A stretch of 64,000 nucleotides of DNA, taken from Winogradskyella sp. (GTDB lineage: Bacteria > Bacteroidota > Bacteroidia > Flavobacteriales > Flavobacteriaceae). The notes under the pieces were generated by a model. It was not told where the DNA came from. It ran no database searches and saw nothing but the letters and a program-made list of their open reading frames with translations. Within the stretch, counting starts at the first letter, position 1, and every line of letters begins with the position of its first letter. The position numbers and the translations under genes are program-made. Location of the stretch: assembly GCA_004211785.1 (NCBI GenBank), contig SHBX01000001.1, positions 372,001 through 436,000 on the forward strand. The letters are read 5' to 3'. Of the stretch, positions 17,006 through 26,725 are shown in pieces.

Positions 17006-20000
17006 ATGACGATGAAATTACTCTCAAAAAATATTTTGAAAGCAAAAGCTTTTGGAATCATTTTCTCTTTTTTAGGATTAATGAGTTCTTATGCTCAGAC
17101 TATAGATGTTAACCCTGCAGGTGATCCAGCTTCTATCCTTTCTTTAGAGGACTTAATTGTAGATGAACTTATTGATAGTGATTGTGCTGAGGTGCAAATT
17201 CTCAACACAGCAACAGGACTGACCAGTGGAGGAAACAATACGAGAAGTTTTGGTTTCTTCACATTTACAGGTGATAATAGAACTTTCCCTATTAATAGAG
17301 GTATAGTCTTAAGCACAGGTTTGGTTAGTGCCCCAAGTTCTTCAGGTCCAAATAGTAATGACCAAAATACATCTGGCACAGCTTGGAATGGTGATACAGA
17401 TATCAAGACAATATTAGATAATCGATTACCTGGTATTTTCCCAACTAATGATGCAACTTCGGTTGTATTTGAATTTGTACCACAAGCAAATACTATATCA
17501 TTTAATTATGTATTTGCATCTGAAGAATGGGAATCAGGAGCTGGAGGAGGTAATGAATGTCCAAATAGTAGTTTTCAAGACGGTTTTGCGTTTTTGATTA
17601 AAGGTCCTGGTATTGCTCCAGATCCTGAATTTATAGGACAACCAGATGAATGGCGTAATATTGCAACATTTGTAGACCCAAATAGAGTTATACAACCTGT
17701 TAGTGTTGGTACGATTTATAATAATACTGTTTGTACTCCTAATCCGGTTAATCAGAATTTGTATATATCATATGCTTTTTCTGCTGATCCTGAAGGAATG
17801 GGAGCTCCAATAGAGTATAATGCACGTACTACACTTTTAACAGCAGAGAGTACTGTGCAACCTGGTGAAACATATACAATAAAATTAGTAATCGCCGATA
17901 GGGCTGATAATGCATTAGATTCTGCAGTATTTTTAGAAGCAGGAAGTTTCTCAGGTCTTGGAGGTAACATACCGGATTTTACAATAGCGTCAGGAAATCC
18001 AGGCTGTGGTACTGATTCTGTTGTACTAGATACAGAAGTTTCTGACCCAACCGCAACCTTTGAATGGTTTAAGCTCCCAGATACTACAAATCCTATACCA
18101 GGAGAAATAGGCTCAACATTAACAGTACCTTCTACAGGAGCTTTTGGAGGCGATGGCACATATTCTGTAACCATAAGTTTTGGGAGCACTAGTTGTCAGA
18201 CTACAGATGAGGCAGAAGTACAATTTGTCAATCAGCCTATTATAGAAAGCCCACCTAGTGATTTAGTAGAATGTGAAATAGATGGAGATAATACAGAGGT
18301 ATTTGATTTAACTGTTAATAGTGCACTAGTCATTGGAGCCCAAACGGATGTGCAGGTTGAGTATTTTGATGGTAATGGTAACCTTATTCTTGACCCAGCA
18401 AATCATAGTAATACTTCGATGCCTGAGACCATTACCGTACGTGTAACTAATAATAATGTTGCCAATGGAGTTGGTACGTGCCCTGTTGAAGACACCTTTA
18501 TAATTACTGTTTCAGATGAGGCAGAGGCCTTCCCATTTATTTTTCAACTATGTGACAATGCAGATGATGGCGATGATACTAATGGCATCGTCGAGTTCAA
18601 TCTACCAACGATAGATAACCAAGTTTTAGGCACACAAGACCCGGCTCAGTTTACTGTGAGTTACCATATTGATTTTGATGATGCTGATATGGGACTTAAC
18701 CCATTGCCAAATCTTTATACCAACATAGCAAATATGCAAGAGATATTTGCAAGAGTAGAAAACAATAATAATATGGATTGCTATGACATATCTATGATTA
18801 CATTACAAGTAGATGAAATAGCGGTCGCTAATCCAGTTCCATCGCAATTATTTTGCGATGATAATAATGATGGTTTTTGGGATTTTGATTTAGGTGGTTT
18901 AAGAACAATTGTTTTAGGTACACAAGACCCAATGCAGTTTGAAGTGTCATTTCATTTAGATCCTACAGATGCGATGACAAGTTCAACGACTAATCCATTG
19001 CCAGACACGTTTACAAATCTTGTAGCCTATCAAGATGATATAATTTTTGTGAGGGTAGAAAACGTGGATAACCGAGATAATTGTTATACTACTTCACAAT
19101 TTGTCATTGATGTATTTGACCAACCAACAGCAACGACTCATAGATATGAGTTATGCGATGATAATGCTGATGGCGATGATACCAATGGGTTTGTTGATTT
19201 TTCGTTAACACCAGCAGATATAGATAGTTTTATATTAAATGGTCAAGACCCGACACAATTCACAGTAACGTATCATTTAATTCAAAACGATGCAAATAAC
19301 AATGTAGGAGCAATTACTAATCTATATACTAATGGCACTCAAATTATAGCAAGAGTAGAGAATAATGATAATCCAGATGATTGTTTCGAGACAATAGAAG
19401 TAAACTTGCAAGTTAATGCACTTCCTGTAATCACGGCGTCAGTAGATTTAAGACAGTGCGATATCGATACAGATGGCTTATCAGAATTTAACTTAACCGA
19501 GGCTAATGATTTAATTTCAACAAATGCAGCTGCAGAAACCTTTACGTATTATACTACACAAGTAGATGCAGAAAATGCTACTAATGCTATTACAAACGAG
19601 CTTAATTACCCAAACACTGATCCATCAGCAAATCCAGATATTGTATTTGTTAGAGTAGAAAATGGGGATACCTGTTATAGAGTAGCACAATTAGAGTTGT
19701 TTGTTTCGACATCGGCAATACCTGCAGGGTTTGTTATTCCTCCTTATGAAGAGTGTGACGATACAAGAGTTGACGATAATATAACAGATGGTATCACGGT
19801 GTTTGATTTTAGTGATGCAACAGCGCAAATTGTAGCTGTGTTTCCTGTTGGGCAAAATATTACAGTAACATATTATGAAACTACAGCTGATGCATTAGCA
19901 GAAATTAATGCCATACCAGATATTGCTAATCATATAAATACAGCGTTACCTTTTAACCAAACAATTACTTACAGGGTTGATAATAATACTGATAATTCGT

Positions 20001-21700
20001 GTCAAGGAATAGGTCAATTTGAGCTAAGAACCATTAACCCAATGCCAAGGACAGATACTGAGTCTGTAGATATTATACTTTGTGACGATATAACTATAGG
20101 TAATTTATCAGAAGAGTTTGATTTAACTCAAAATGAAGCTTTCATTTTTGATGGGATACCCAATCTATCAGCAACATACTTTTTAGATTTTGATGATGCA
20201 CTTAATAATGTCGTAGCAAACGAGATTACTACGCCAGCAGCCTATAATAATACCAATCTAACAGAGACCATCTATGTAAGGGTATTAGATAATACCACCA
20301 ATTGTTTTGCTGTTGTAGATTTTGATATTACTGTAAATCCATTGCCAGAGGTTGTTCCGGTTACAACAATAGAAGAATGCGAAAACAATACAGATAATAT
20401 CTTTGATTTTGACATAGGTGTTAAGAGAGACGAGATTCTAAATGGTCAAGACCCAACGCAATTTATTGTAACATTCCATACATCTCAATTGGACGCAGAT
20501 AACCTAACCAATCCGCAGCCAGATACATTTACAAATACACTTAGCAACCCTCAAGAAGTTTTCTATGCTATAACAAATAATGTAACAACATGTTCTAACA
20601 GTACAGGGTCATTTTTTGTAGAAGTATTAGAAGGTGCGCAAGCAAATAGTGATGGTGAGCCATTAGATTTCGAATTATGTGATGACAATATTATTGGCGA
20701 TGAAATTGCTCAGTTTAATTTTGATGATTTACAGGATGAGGTTTTAGATGGTCAAGATCCAGCAGATTATACAATAACATATCACTTTACTGAAGATGAT
20801 GCATTAAATTCTGTGGATCCATTGCCGTTTTTGTACGAGAATCTGTCTAATCCTCAAACAGTTTGGGTTAGAGTTAGTAATAATCTATCTCCAGATATTT
20901 GTTTCGAAGTACAACCAGTACCGTTAATAGTAAACCCTCTACCAGTTTTTGACCTAGATGATGAATATATTTTGTGTCTAACTAGTAATAATGAAGCGGT
21001 AGTCGATGTCCCATTAGTTCTAGACACGGGATTATCTGATGTAGATCATAGTTTTGAGTGGAGTTTAGACGGAAATTTACTGCCGGGACAAACAAGTTCT
21101 AGTTTTACGCCAACTCAAGGAGGTATGTACGAAGTAGTAGTTACAGATATTTCAACATCTACTATAACCATGTGTACTTTTTCTGACTCCACAGAAGTTA
21201 TAGAAAGTGGCATACCAGATACGTTTGATGTAGAAGTTACTTCAGAAGCATTTACAGGGAATAATGTTATTATTGCTACTGCTACAGGTAATAGCACTTA
21301 TGAGTATAGCCTTAATAATGGTGCATGGCAATTAGATAATGAGTTTAATGATGTTAATGGAGGTGAGCACATTGTTGCAGTAAGAGATATAAATGGTTGT
21401 GGTATAGTTACACGTTCAGTTACTGTAATTGATTTCCCTAAGTTTTTTACACCAAATGGAGATGGTACTAATGATACATGGAATATAGAAGGAATAGTAA
21501 CACAACCTAGTGCAAAAATTTATATATTTGACCGTTATGGAAAACTCTTAAAACAGTTAAGTCCTACTAGCCCAGGTTGGGATGGGACTTTTAAAGGTAA
21601 CCTAATGCCAAGTAGTGATTACTGGTTTAAGTTACAATATATTGAACCTACGAACAATGAAATGCGAACCTTTAGTTCTCACTTCTCATTAAAACGATAA
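17006..21700 (+). CDS. Large repeat-rich surface protein, choice-of-anchor L domain and T9SS type B sorting domain
   Basis: An ATG at 17006 (another at 17012) puts the signal peptide ...FGIIFSFLGLMSSYAQ at the N-terminus, about 1564 residues in all; a TTG at 16958 is also in frame but adds only a basic leader. After an N-terminal choice-of-anchor L type domain (FVFEFVPQANTISFNYVFASEEWES-like region, about residues 40-320) come about ten repeats of about 100 residues. Most begin with a Cys-Asp motif (LCDDNADGDDTNG and variants), with starts near 18265, 18551, 18854, 19154, 19457, 19754, 20081, 20378, 20678 and 20974. The C-terminus FFTPNGDGTNDTWNIEGI...FSLKR is the gliding-motility/type B sorting domain. 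It is probably exported by T9SS to the cell surface with the SprF-like protein encoded next. Confidence 0.92.
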   Translation: MTMKLLSKNILKAKAFGIIFSFLGLMSSYAQTIDVNPAGDPASILSLEDLIVDELIDSDCAEVQILNTATGLTSGGNNTRSFGFFTFTGDNRTFPINRGIVLSTGLVSAPSSSGPNSNDQNTSGTAWNGDTDIKTILDNRLPGIFPTNDATSVVFEFVPQANTISFNYVFASEEWESGAGGGNECPNSSFQDGFAFLIKGPGIAPDPEFIGQPDEWRNIATFVDPNRVIQPVSVGTIYNNTVCTPNPVNQNLYISYAFSADPEGMGAPIEYNARTTLLTAESTVQPGETYTIKLVIADRADNALDSAVFLEAGSFSGLGGNIPDFTIASGNPGCGTDSVVLDTEVSDPTATFEWFKLPDTTNPIPGEIGSTLTVPSTGAFGGDGTYSVTISFGSTSCQTTDEAEVQFVNQPIIESPPSDLVECEIDGDNTEVFDLTVNSALVIGAQTDVQVEYFDGNGNLILDPANHSNTSMPETITVRVTNNNVANGVGTCPVEDTFIITVSDEAEAFPFIFQLCDNADDGDDTNGIVEFNLPTIDNQVLGTQDPAQFTVSYHIDFDDADMGLNPLPNLYTNIANMQEIFARVENNNNMDCYDISMITLQVDEIAVANPVPSQLFCDDNNDGFWDFDLGGLRTIVLGTQDPMQFEVSFHLDPTDAMTSSTTNPLPDTFTNLVAYQDDIIFVRVENVDNRDNCYTTSQFVIDVFDQPTATTHRYELCDDNADGDDTNGFVDFSLTPADIDSFILNGQDPTQFTVTYHLIQNDANNNVGAITNLYTNGTQIIARVENNDNPDDCFETIEVNLQVNALPVITASVDLRQCDIDTDGLSEFNLTEANDLISTNAAAETFTYYTTQVDAENATNAITNELNYPNTDPSANPDIVFVRVENGDTCYRVAQLELFVSTSAIPAGFVIPPYEECDDTRVDDNITDGITVFDFSDATAQIVAVFPVGQNITVTYYETTADALAEINAIPDIANHINTALPFNQTITYRVDNNTDNSCQGIGQFELRTINPMPRTDTESVDIILCDDITIGNLSEEFDLTQNEAFIFDGIPNLSATYFLDFDDALNNVVANEITTPAAYNNTNLTETIYVRVLDNTTNCFAVVDFDITVNPLPEVVPVTTIEECENNTDNIFDFDIGVKRDEILNGQDPTQFIVTFHTSQLDADNLTNPQPDTFTNTLSNPQEVFYAITNNVTTCSNSTGSFFVEVLEGAQANSDGEPLDFELCDDNIIGDEIAQFNFDDLQDEVLDGQDPADYTITYHFTEDDALNSVDPLPFLYENLSNPQTVWVRVSNNLSPDICFEVQPVPLIVNPLPVFDLDDEYILCLTSNNEAVVDVPLVLDTGLSDVDHSFEWSLDGNLLPGQTSSSFTPTQGGMYEVVVTDISTSTITMCTFSDSTEVIESGIPDTFDVEVTSEAFTGNNVIIATATGNSTYEYSLNNGAWQLDNEFNDVNGGEHIVAVRDINGCGIVTRSVTVIDFPKFFTPNGDGTNDTWNIEGIVTQPSAKIYIFDRYGKLLKQLSPTSPGWDGTFKGNLMPSSDYWFKLQYIEPTNNEMRTFSSHFSLKR

Positions 21701-21707
21701 AATACAT

Positions 21708-22718
21708 ATGAGATTAAAAAATATTTATTTAGTTGCCTTAATAGGAATGATGTCATTTTTCAGTTATTCCCAAGAAGGTATACCTATATATTCAGATTAC
21801 TTAACGGATAACTACTATTTATTACATCCATCTATGGCTGGTGTTGCTAACTGTGCCAAAGTAAGATTAACTGCTAGACAACAATGGTTTGGCGTTGATG
21901 ATGCGCCAAGTTTGCAAACTTTAAGTGTGCATAGTAGATTGGGTGATGGTCCTTCGGCAATTGGAGCGATTGTTTATAATGACGAAAATGGATTTCATTC
22001 CAATACCGGCGCTTATGTAACTTATGCCCATCACTTATTATTATCTCGTAATGAAGTAGACTTAAATATGATTTCTTTTGGATTGAGTGCGGGATTTATT
22101 CAGTATAAGTTGGACGAAACTAGTTTTTTGGCGCCAGGAGAATTTGATCAGCTTATTGCGGGGATTGAGCAAAGTGCAACAAATTTTAATATAGATGTTG
22201 GTATGTCTTACCACTTTTTAGACTTCTATGCGCATGCTACTGCAAAAAATATATTAAGTAACGAAGGTATCAATTTTAACGAGCAGGGCTTTTCTTTTAA
22301 TAACCTAAGAACATATTTATTTTCTGCTGGTAATGTCTTCCAAAAGTATGGTAGTGATTGGAGTTTTGAACCATCTTTAATGTACATGTACAGAGATGCA
22401 ACGGAAGAATCTTCTATAGATGTTAATTTTAAGGCGTATCGAGAAGTAGATTTTGGTAAAGTATGGGGAGGCTTGTCTTACAGACGTAGTTTGGATGGTG
22501 CACAATTCTTAGAAGGTAATTCTGTGAGCAGTCAAAAGCTTCAATATTTCACACCTTTTATTGGTGTTGATTATAACCAATTTACGTTTGCTTATACCTA
22601 TTCATATCAAGCAAATACCATAAACTTTAATACTGGAGGGTTCCATCAGATAACACTAGGCTACAACTTTAATTGTAGACGAGAAAAATACGATTGTAAT
22701 TGTCCTGCAATTAACTAA
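21708..22718 (+). CDS. PorP/SprF family outer-membrane protein
   Basis: A 336-residue beta-rich protein with signal peptide MRLKNIYLVALIGMMSFFSYSQ and the family start pattern EGIPIYSDYLTDNYYLLHPSMAGVAN-like (residues 23-48). SprF-like proteins help secrete or retain T9SS type B substrates such as SprB adhesin. It lies 7 bases after the giant type B substrate gene, the standard pairing in flavobacteria, so a dedicated partner role is a sound inference. The end CRREKYDCNCPAIN carries three Cys residues. A terminator follows. Confidence 0.92.
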   Translation: MRLKNIYLVALIGMMSFFSYSQEGIPIYSDYLTDNYYLLHPSMAGVANCAKVRLTARQQWFGVDDAPSLQTLSVHSRLGDGPSAIGAIVYNDENGFHSNTGAYVTYAHHLLLSRNEVDLNMISFGLSAGFIQYKLDETSFLAPGEFDQLIAGIEQSATNFNIDVGMSYHFLDFYAHATAKNILSNEGINFNEQGFSFNNLRTYLFSAGNVFQKYGSDWSFEPSLMYMYRDATEESSIDVNFKAYREVDFGKVWGGLSYRRSLDGAQFLEGNSVSSQKLQYFTPFIGVDYNQFTFAYTYSYQANTINFNTGGFHQITLGYNFNCRREKYDCNCPAIN

Positions 22719-22726
22719 TACAAGTA

Positions 22727-22756
22727 ACGCCTCGATATTTTATCGAGGTGTTTTTG
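22727..22756 (+). terminator. Rho-independent terminator after SprF-like gene
   Basis: ACGCCTCGATA pairs with TATCGAGGTGT (one G-T wobble) across a 3-base loop, followed by TTTTTG. It ends the two-gene T9SS unit. Confidence 0.85.
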
Positions 22757-22939
22757 TTTACTGTTTTTATTTTTTTAGAATAAAGCCTAAATGCTTGAAG
22801 TTAACAAGCTAATGAGTAAAAACCATCTTTCAGTTAGTAAAGTCGCAGTTTTATTTATTTTAATGAGCTAATCTCAAAGTGTTCATTTTTTATAATCAAT
22901 TAAACTCACTAAGTTTATTGAAAATTAAGACATAAACAG

Positions 22940-25108
22940 GTGTATTCTTACATTAAAACTTTAGTATTATTTCTTTTGTTCAACCTAGTTGTAGGTTTTG
23001 GATATGCCCAAAATGTACCAATAGAACAAGAGAAAGAATATTTTACAGTAAGAGGCTCTGTACGTGAAAAATACTCCTATGAGCCAATTCCTAAAGCCGC
23101 TATTCAGGTTAATGGAGGGTCTTATATTACAACAGGATATGATGGCAATTTTAAGATTAAAGTTAAAGTTGGTGATCAAGTTATTATAAGTCATGAGGAT
23201 TTTCAAACGGTTTATCATACGATTAAAAGTAATGACCGTCTTTTAATTGAAGTGTTTCCACAGGACCCAAGGCCAACTCAAAAAGAGCTACGCAGAAAAA
23301 CGATTGAAGCTTTTAATCAATTAATAGACTCAGCGGATACTTATCTTAAAAATGATGCTGAACGAAGTATTCAATTTATTATAGATGCTTTGGATAAGAG
23401 TATTTCGCAATCTCAAAATGCTGAAGCATACCAAACCTTAGGTGATTTGTATATGCATGGAGGGCAATACGATTTGTCTGTAGCTAACTATAAAATTGCT
23501 CTACAGAATCAAGATAAAAATGAAACCAAAATTAAATTGGCAAATGCTTATGCCGCAAATAAAAATTATCAAAAAGCAATAGATACTTTTAAGAGTATAA
23601 AAGAGAATGAGTTAACTAATTATCAAAAAATAGAACTATATGAAGGTTTGGGAGATGTCTATTTAAAAACAAATGACGTTACTAAGGCAATTTCATCTTA
23701 CGAAAAGAGCTTAAGTTTTGCTACAACTTATGGCATCAGTCCTAAAATCACAGATTTAAACTCCAAGATAGCTCAAGCATATAGTGCTGCCGGAAATACT
23801 CAAAAAGCTAAAATACTCTTTAACAGTTCTTTGAATCTTGCTGAACAAGAAAGTAAAAAACGTTCTGTTGAAGAAAAAGTAACTGTAGCTGAGTTTAATA
23901 ATGAAAATAGAAATTATGATGATGAGATTTCTTTAAGGAAACAGGTAGTAGAAGATGTAAAAACTATTGAAGCGGATTCTATAATCTCTAACGATAGCCC
24001 AATAACGCCTCAAAAACAAAACTACAAAATTGGTAACGCATTGATTCTTCAAAAAAAATATGATGAAGCCATTCCGTATTTAGATGAAAGTATTATCGAA
24101 GCTGATAAGAGAGGTGATTTAGAGGTAAAGAAAGATGCTCAAAGGCGAAAAGTAGATGTGTTTGAGCGTTTGGGAGATTATGATAAAGCCAAGATAGAGT
24201 TTGAAGCATTTATGGCATCTGTTGATAAATTATACCTTAAAAAGCAACAAGAAATATCTCAATCTGCACGAGTATCACGCAATCTTATAGAAAGCCAAAA
24301 TAGAATTACAAGTCTTGAGAATGACAGAGAATTAAGTAGAAGTCGATATGAGTTAACCACCGAAAGAAATAAAACACAAAGCATTATTATTTATTCTTTA
24401 ATAGGTGGACTCGCTCTATTGCTTATAGCTGCATATTTTACATATAAATATATCAAAGGACAGCGATTGGCAAATAATATGTTAGCTCTTAAGTCACTTA
24501 GGAGCCAAATGAATCCTCATTTTATTTTTAATGCGCTCAATTCTGTAAATAGTTTTATCGCAGTAAATGATGAGCGGACAGCAAATAAGTATTTATCTGA
24601 TTTTTCTTTTTTAATGCGTGCCGTTTTAGAAAATAGCGAAGAAGACTTTATTCCACTTAAAAAAGAAATAGAACTGCTAGAACTCTATACAAAGCTTGAA
24701 CACTTTAGGTTTAAAGATAAGTTTGATTATATCATAGATATTGACGACTCTATTGATGTTGATAATTTCGAAATTCCACCAATGCTATTGCAACCATATA
24801 TAGAAAATGCGGTATGGCATGGTTTGCGTTACAAAAAGGAAAAAGGTATGCTTAAAATTGAAATTAAGCCAACATCCAAAGATGAGATTGCCATTTCTAT
24901 AATAGATGATGGTGTAGGTCGGGAGCGCTCTAAGGCCTTAAAAACAGATAATCAAAAGAAACATAACTCTAAAGGCTTGAGTAATATTAAAAAACGGATT
25001 CAGATACTTAATGATATGTATAAAGATAAAGTTGATGTCTCTATTAATAATTATCAAAATACAGAAGATACTGGGACTAGAGTAGAAGTAAACTTAAAAA
25101 AAGATTGA
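22940..25108 (+). CDS. TPR sensor histidine kinase of the LytS/YehU class
   Basis: 722 residues from a GTG start. Order: signal peptide (to about residue 24, GFGYAQ); a carboxypeptidase-regulatory-like beta-sandwich (about 33-107, VRGSVREKYSYEPIPKAAIQV); tetratricopeptide repeats (about 130-440); a coiled coil; one membrane helix (about 478-497); then a His_kinase domain with SQMNPHFIFNALNS, where His527 is the likely phospho-acceptor, and an ATPase domain with IENAVWHGLR, IDDGVGRERS and SKGLSNIKKR. The sensory part is therefore periplasmic. It is 7 bases upstream of its LytTR response regulator. The signal is unknown. No ATG is found near the start, and the upstream sequence is AT-rich and non-coding. 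Confidence 0.9.
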   Translation: MYSYIKTLVLFLLFNLVVGFGYAQNVPIEQEKEYFTVRGSVREKYSYEPIPKAAIQVNGGSYITTGYDGNFKIKVKVGDQVIISHEDFQTVYHTIKSNDRLLIEVFPQDPRPTQKELRRKTIEAFNQLIDSADTYLKNDAERSIQFIIDALDKSISQSQNAEAYQTLGDLYMHGGQYDLSVANYKIALQNQDKNETKIKLANAYAANKNYQKAIDTFKSIKENELTNYQKIELYEGLGDVYLKTNDVTKAISSYEKSLSFATTYGISPKITDLNSKIAQAYSAAGNTQKAKILFNSSLNLAEQESKKRSVEEKVTVAEFNNENRNYDDEISLRKQVVEDVKTIEADSIISNDSPITPQKQNYKIGNALILQKKYDEAIPYLDESIIEADKRGDLEVKKDAQRRKVDVFERLGDYDKAKIEFEAFMASVDKLYLKKQQEISQSARVSRNLIESQNRITSLENDRELSRSRYELTTERNKTQSIIIYSLIGGLALLLIAAYFTYKYIKGQRLANNMLALKSLRSQMNPHFIFNALNSVNSFIAVNDERTANKYLSDFSFLMRAVLENSEEDFIPLKKEIELLELYTKLEHFRFKDKFDYIIDIDDSIDVDNFEIPPMLLQPYIENAVWHGLRYKKEKGMLKIEIKPTSKDEIAISIIDDGVGRERSKALKTDNQKKHNSKGLSNIKKRIQILNDMYKDKVDVSINNYQNTEDTGTRVEVNLKKD

Positions 25109-25115
25109 TTGTACT

Positions 25116-25850
25116 ATGAAGTTAAATGCTATTATTGTTGAAGACGAAAAAACGAGTAGAGATATCTTAAAGAATTATTTGGCAAAGTACTGCCCGAATA
25201 TTTCAGTTTTAGGTGAAGCTGAAAATGTAGATGAAGCTCTAATATTAATTAGAAACAATGATTTGGATGTTGTTTTCCTTGATGTAGAGATGCCATACGG
25301 TAATGCTTTTGATTTATTAGATAAGGTTGGTGATATCGATTTTCAAACCATATTTGTCACCGCTTACAACCATTATGCCATTGATGCTTTAAATGCCCAT
25401 GCATCCTACTATTTAATGAAACCTATCTCTATTGACGAGTTGATTAAGGCTGTGGATTATGTCACAGAGATACGTACAAAAGAAGAAGCCTTACAGGACC
25501 AAGTTTTAGTGCCCAAAACCAATAGTGTAGATGGAAAGATTACGATACCTCAACAAAACGGTTTTGAGGTTTTAGAAACTAATAACATCTTGTATTGCAA
25601 AGCTGATGATAATTACACAGAAATTTTTTTAAAGGATAACAAAAAGAAGTTGGTAAGTAAAACCTTAAAGTATATTGAAGAAGCTTTATCTGCAGCAAAT
25701 TTTGCAAGAGTCCATAAAAGTTATTTGGTAAACGTTGATGAAATTGTAAAATACCTTAAGGGCAAAGGCGGAAGCATTGTACTTAGTAACGGTAAAGAAG
25801 TTATGGTTTCAGCTTCAAAAAAATCTGATTTGTTGTCTTATTTTAAATAA
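25116..25850 (+). CDS. LytTR-family response regulator
   Basis: A 244-residue regulator. The receiver domain (residues 1-120) has the phospho-acceptor Asp56 in VVFLDVEMP, acidic pocket VEDEKTS and the conserved Lys in YYLMKPIS. The DNA-binding LytTR domain fills about residues 140-244 (ILYCKADDNYTEIFL, FARVHKSYLVNVDEI). It is the cognate partner of the LytS-like kinase 7 bases upstream. LytTR regulators usually bind two direct repeats upstream of targets; no such site was identified here. Confidence 0.93.
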   Translation: MKLNAIIVEDEKTSRDILKNYLAKYCPNISVLGEAENVDEALILIRNNDLDVVFLDVEMPYGNAFDLLDKVGDIDFQTIFVTAYNHYAIDALNAHASYYLMKPISIDELIKAVDYVTEIRTKEEALQDQVLVPKTNSVDGKITIPQQNGFEVLETNNILYCKADDNYTEIFLKDNKKKLVSKTLKYIEEALSAANFARVHKSYLVNVDEIVKYLKGKGGSIVLSNGKEVMVSASKKSDLLSYFK

Positions 25851-25854
25851 AGAC

Positions 25855-26219
25855 ATGAAACTATACATCATTTTTTTTTCATATCTATTAATTTGTTTTC
25901 TCAAGAAAATTGTATTGAATACCTATATATAGAAAACAGTGAAACAAATTATTATTATGAAAAACTTATTCTGTATGATAACACTGATTTTTTTAGAATA
26001 AGATATAATGGGCATTCCAGTTATTCTTCACAAGAAAAAGGAAATTGGAAGAGAAGTCGTGATACATTAAGTTTATTTGGAAAAAAAATAAATTTTTTTC
26101 CTGAAGGTAATGATGCTGAATGGGAATTAAGTAATAGTGCAGAAATGCATATGATTAGAAGAAATTATATAAATGCATACGGAAAATATAAATTAAAGCG
26201 TCAAAGAAAATGCCAATAA
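25855..26219 (+). pseudogene. Small secreted protein with frameshift in a T9 tract
   Basis: The ATG at 25855, 4 bases after the regulator's stop, starts MKLYIIFF and then reaches a run of nine T (25871-25879). In the frame as written it soon ends (TAG at about 25930). With one extra T it would read MKLYIIFFFISINLFSQENC, a textbook flavobacterial signal peptide, then continue in the open frame that ends at 26219. The mature part (about 105 residues; SQENCIEYLYIENSETNYYY..., SSYSSQEKGNWKRSRDTLSLFG) has no recognised domain. The break may be a sequencing error, a true mutation, or a slippage-controlled switch. Without the upstream ATG, only a weak TTG at 25893 would start this frame. Confidence 0.65.
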
Positions 26220-26725
26220 TAAAACCAGTAAACGGTAAACATCCACAGATGTCAGAAGATTGTTATATTGCAGAAAATGCAACTATTGTTGGCGACGTTT
26301 CTATGGGAAAACAATGCAGTATTTGGTTTAATGCCGTAATACGTGGTGATGTGCATTATATAAAAATGGGAGATAAGGTTAATGTGCAAGATGGCGCAGT
26401 TATCCATGCAACCTATCAAAAATCGCCAACAACCATAGGCGATAATGTTTCTATTGGGCACAACGCTATAGTTCATGGTTGCACCATAAATGACAATGTG
26501 CTTATTGGTATGGGAAGTATAGTTATGGATGATTGCATAATACAAAGTAATAGTATTATTGCAGCAGGCGCTGTAGTTACAAAAAACACCATAGTTGAAT
26601 CTGGAAGTGTTTATGCAGGTATACCAGCTAAAAAAATAAAGGATATTAGCCCAGAACTGGTTTCAGATGAAATAAACCGGATAGCAAATAATTATGTGAA
26701 ATATTCTAGCTGGTTTAAAGACTAG
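26210..26725 (+). CDS. Gamma-class carbonic anhydrase family protein
   Basis: 171 residues forming a left-handed beta-helix of hexapeptide repeats (IVGDVSMG, VNVQDGAVIH, IGDNVSIGHNAIVHG, IQSNSIIAAGAVVTK). The zinc-ligand histidines are present: His66 in VIHATY, and His84 and His89 in IGHNAIVHGC. The sequence resembles the YrdA/PaaY/CamH group, which may be a carbonic anhydrase or a related metal-binding protein. The start overlaps the preceding frame by 10 bases. It converges with murI with a 4-base overlap at the 3' ends. Confidence 0.92.
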   Translation: MPIIKPVNGKHPQMSEDCYIAENATIVGDVSMGKQCSIWFNAVIRGDVHYIKMGDKVNVQDGAVIHATYQKSPTTIGDNVSIGHNAIVHGCTINDNVLIGMGSIVMDDCIIQSNSIIAAGAVVTKNTIVESGSVYAGIPAKKIKDISPELVSDEINRIANNYVKYSSWFKD

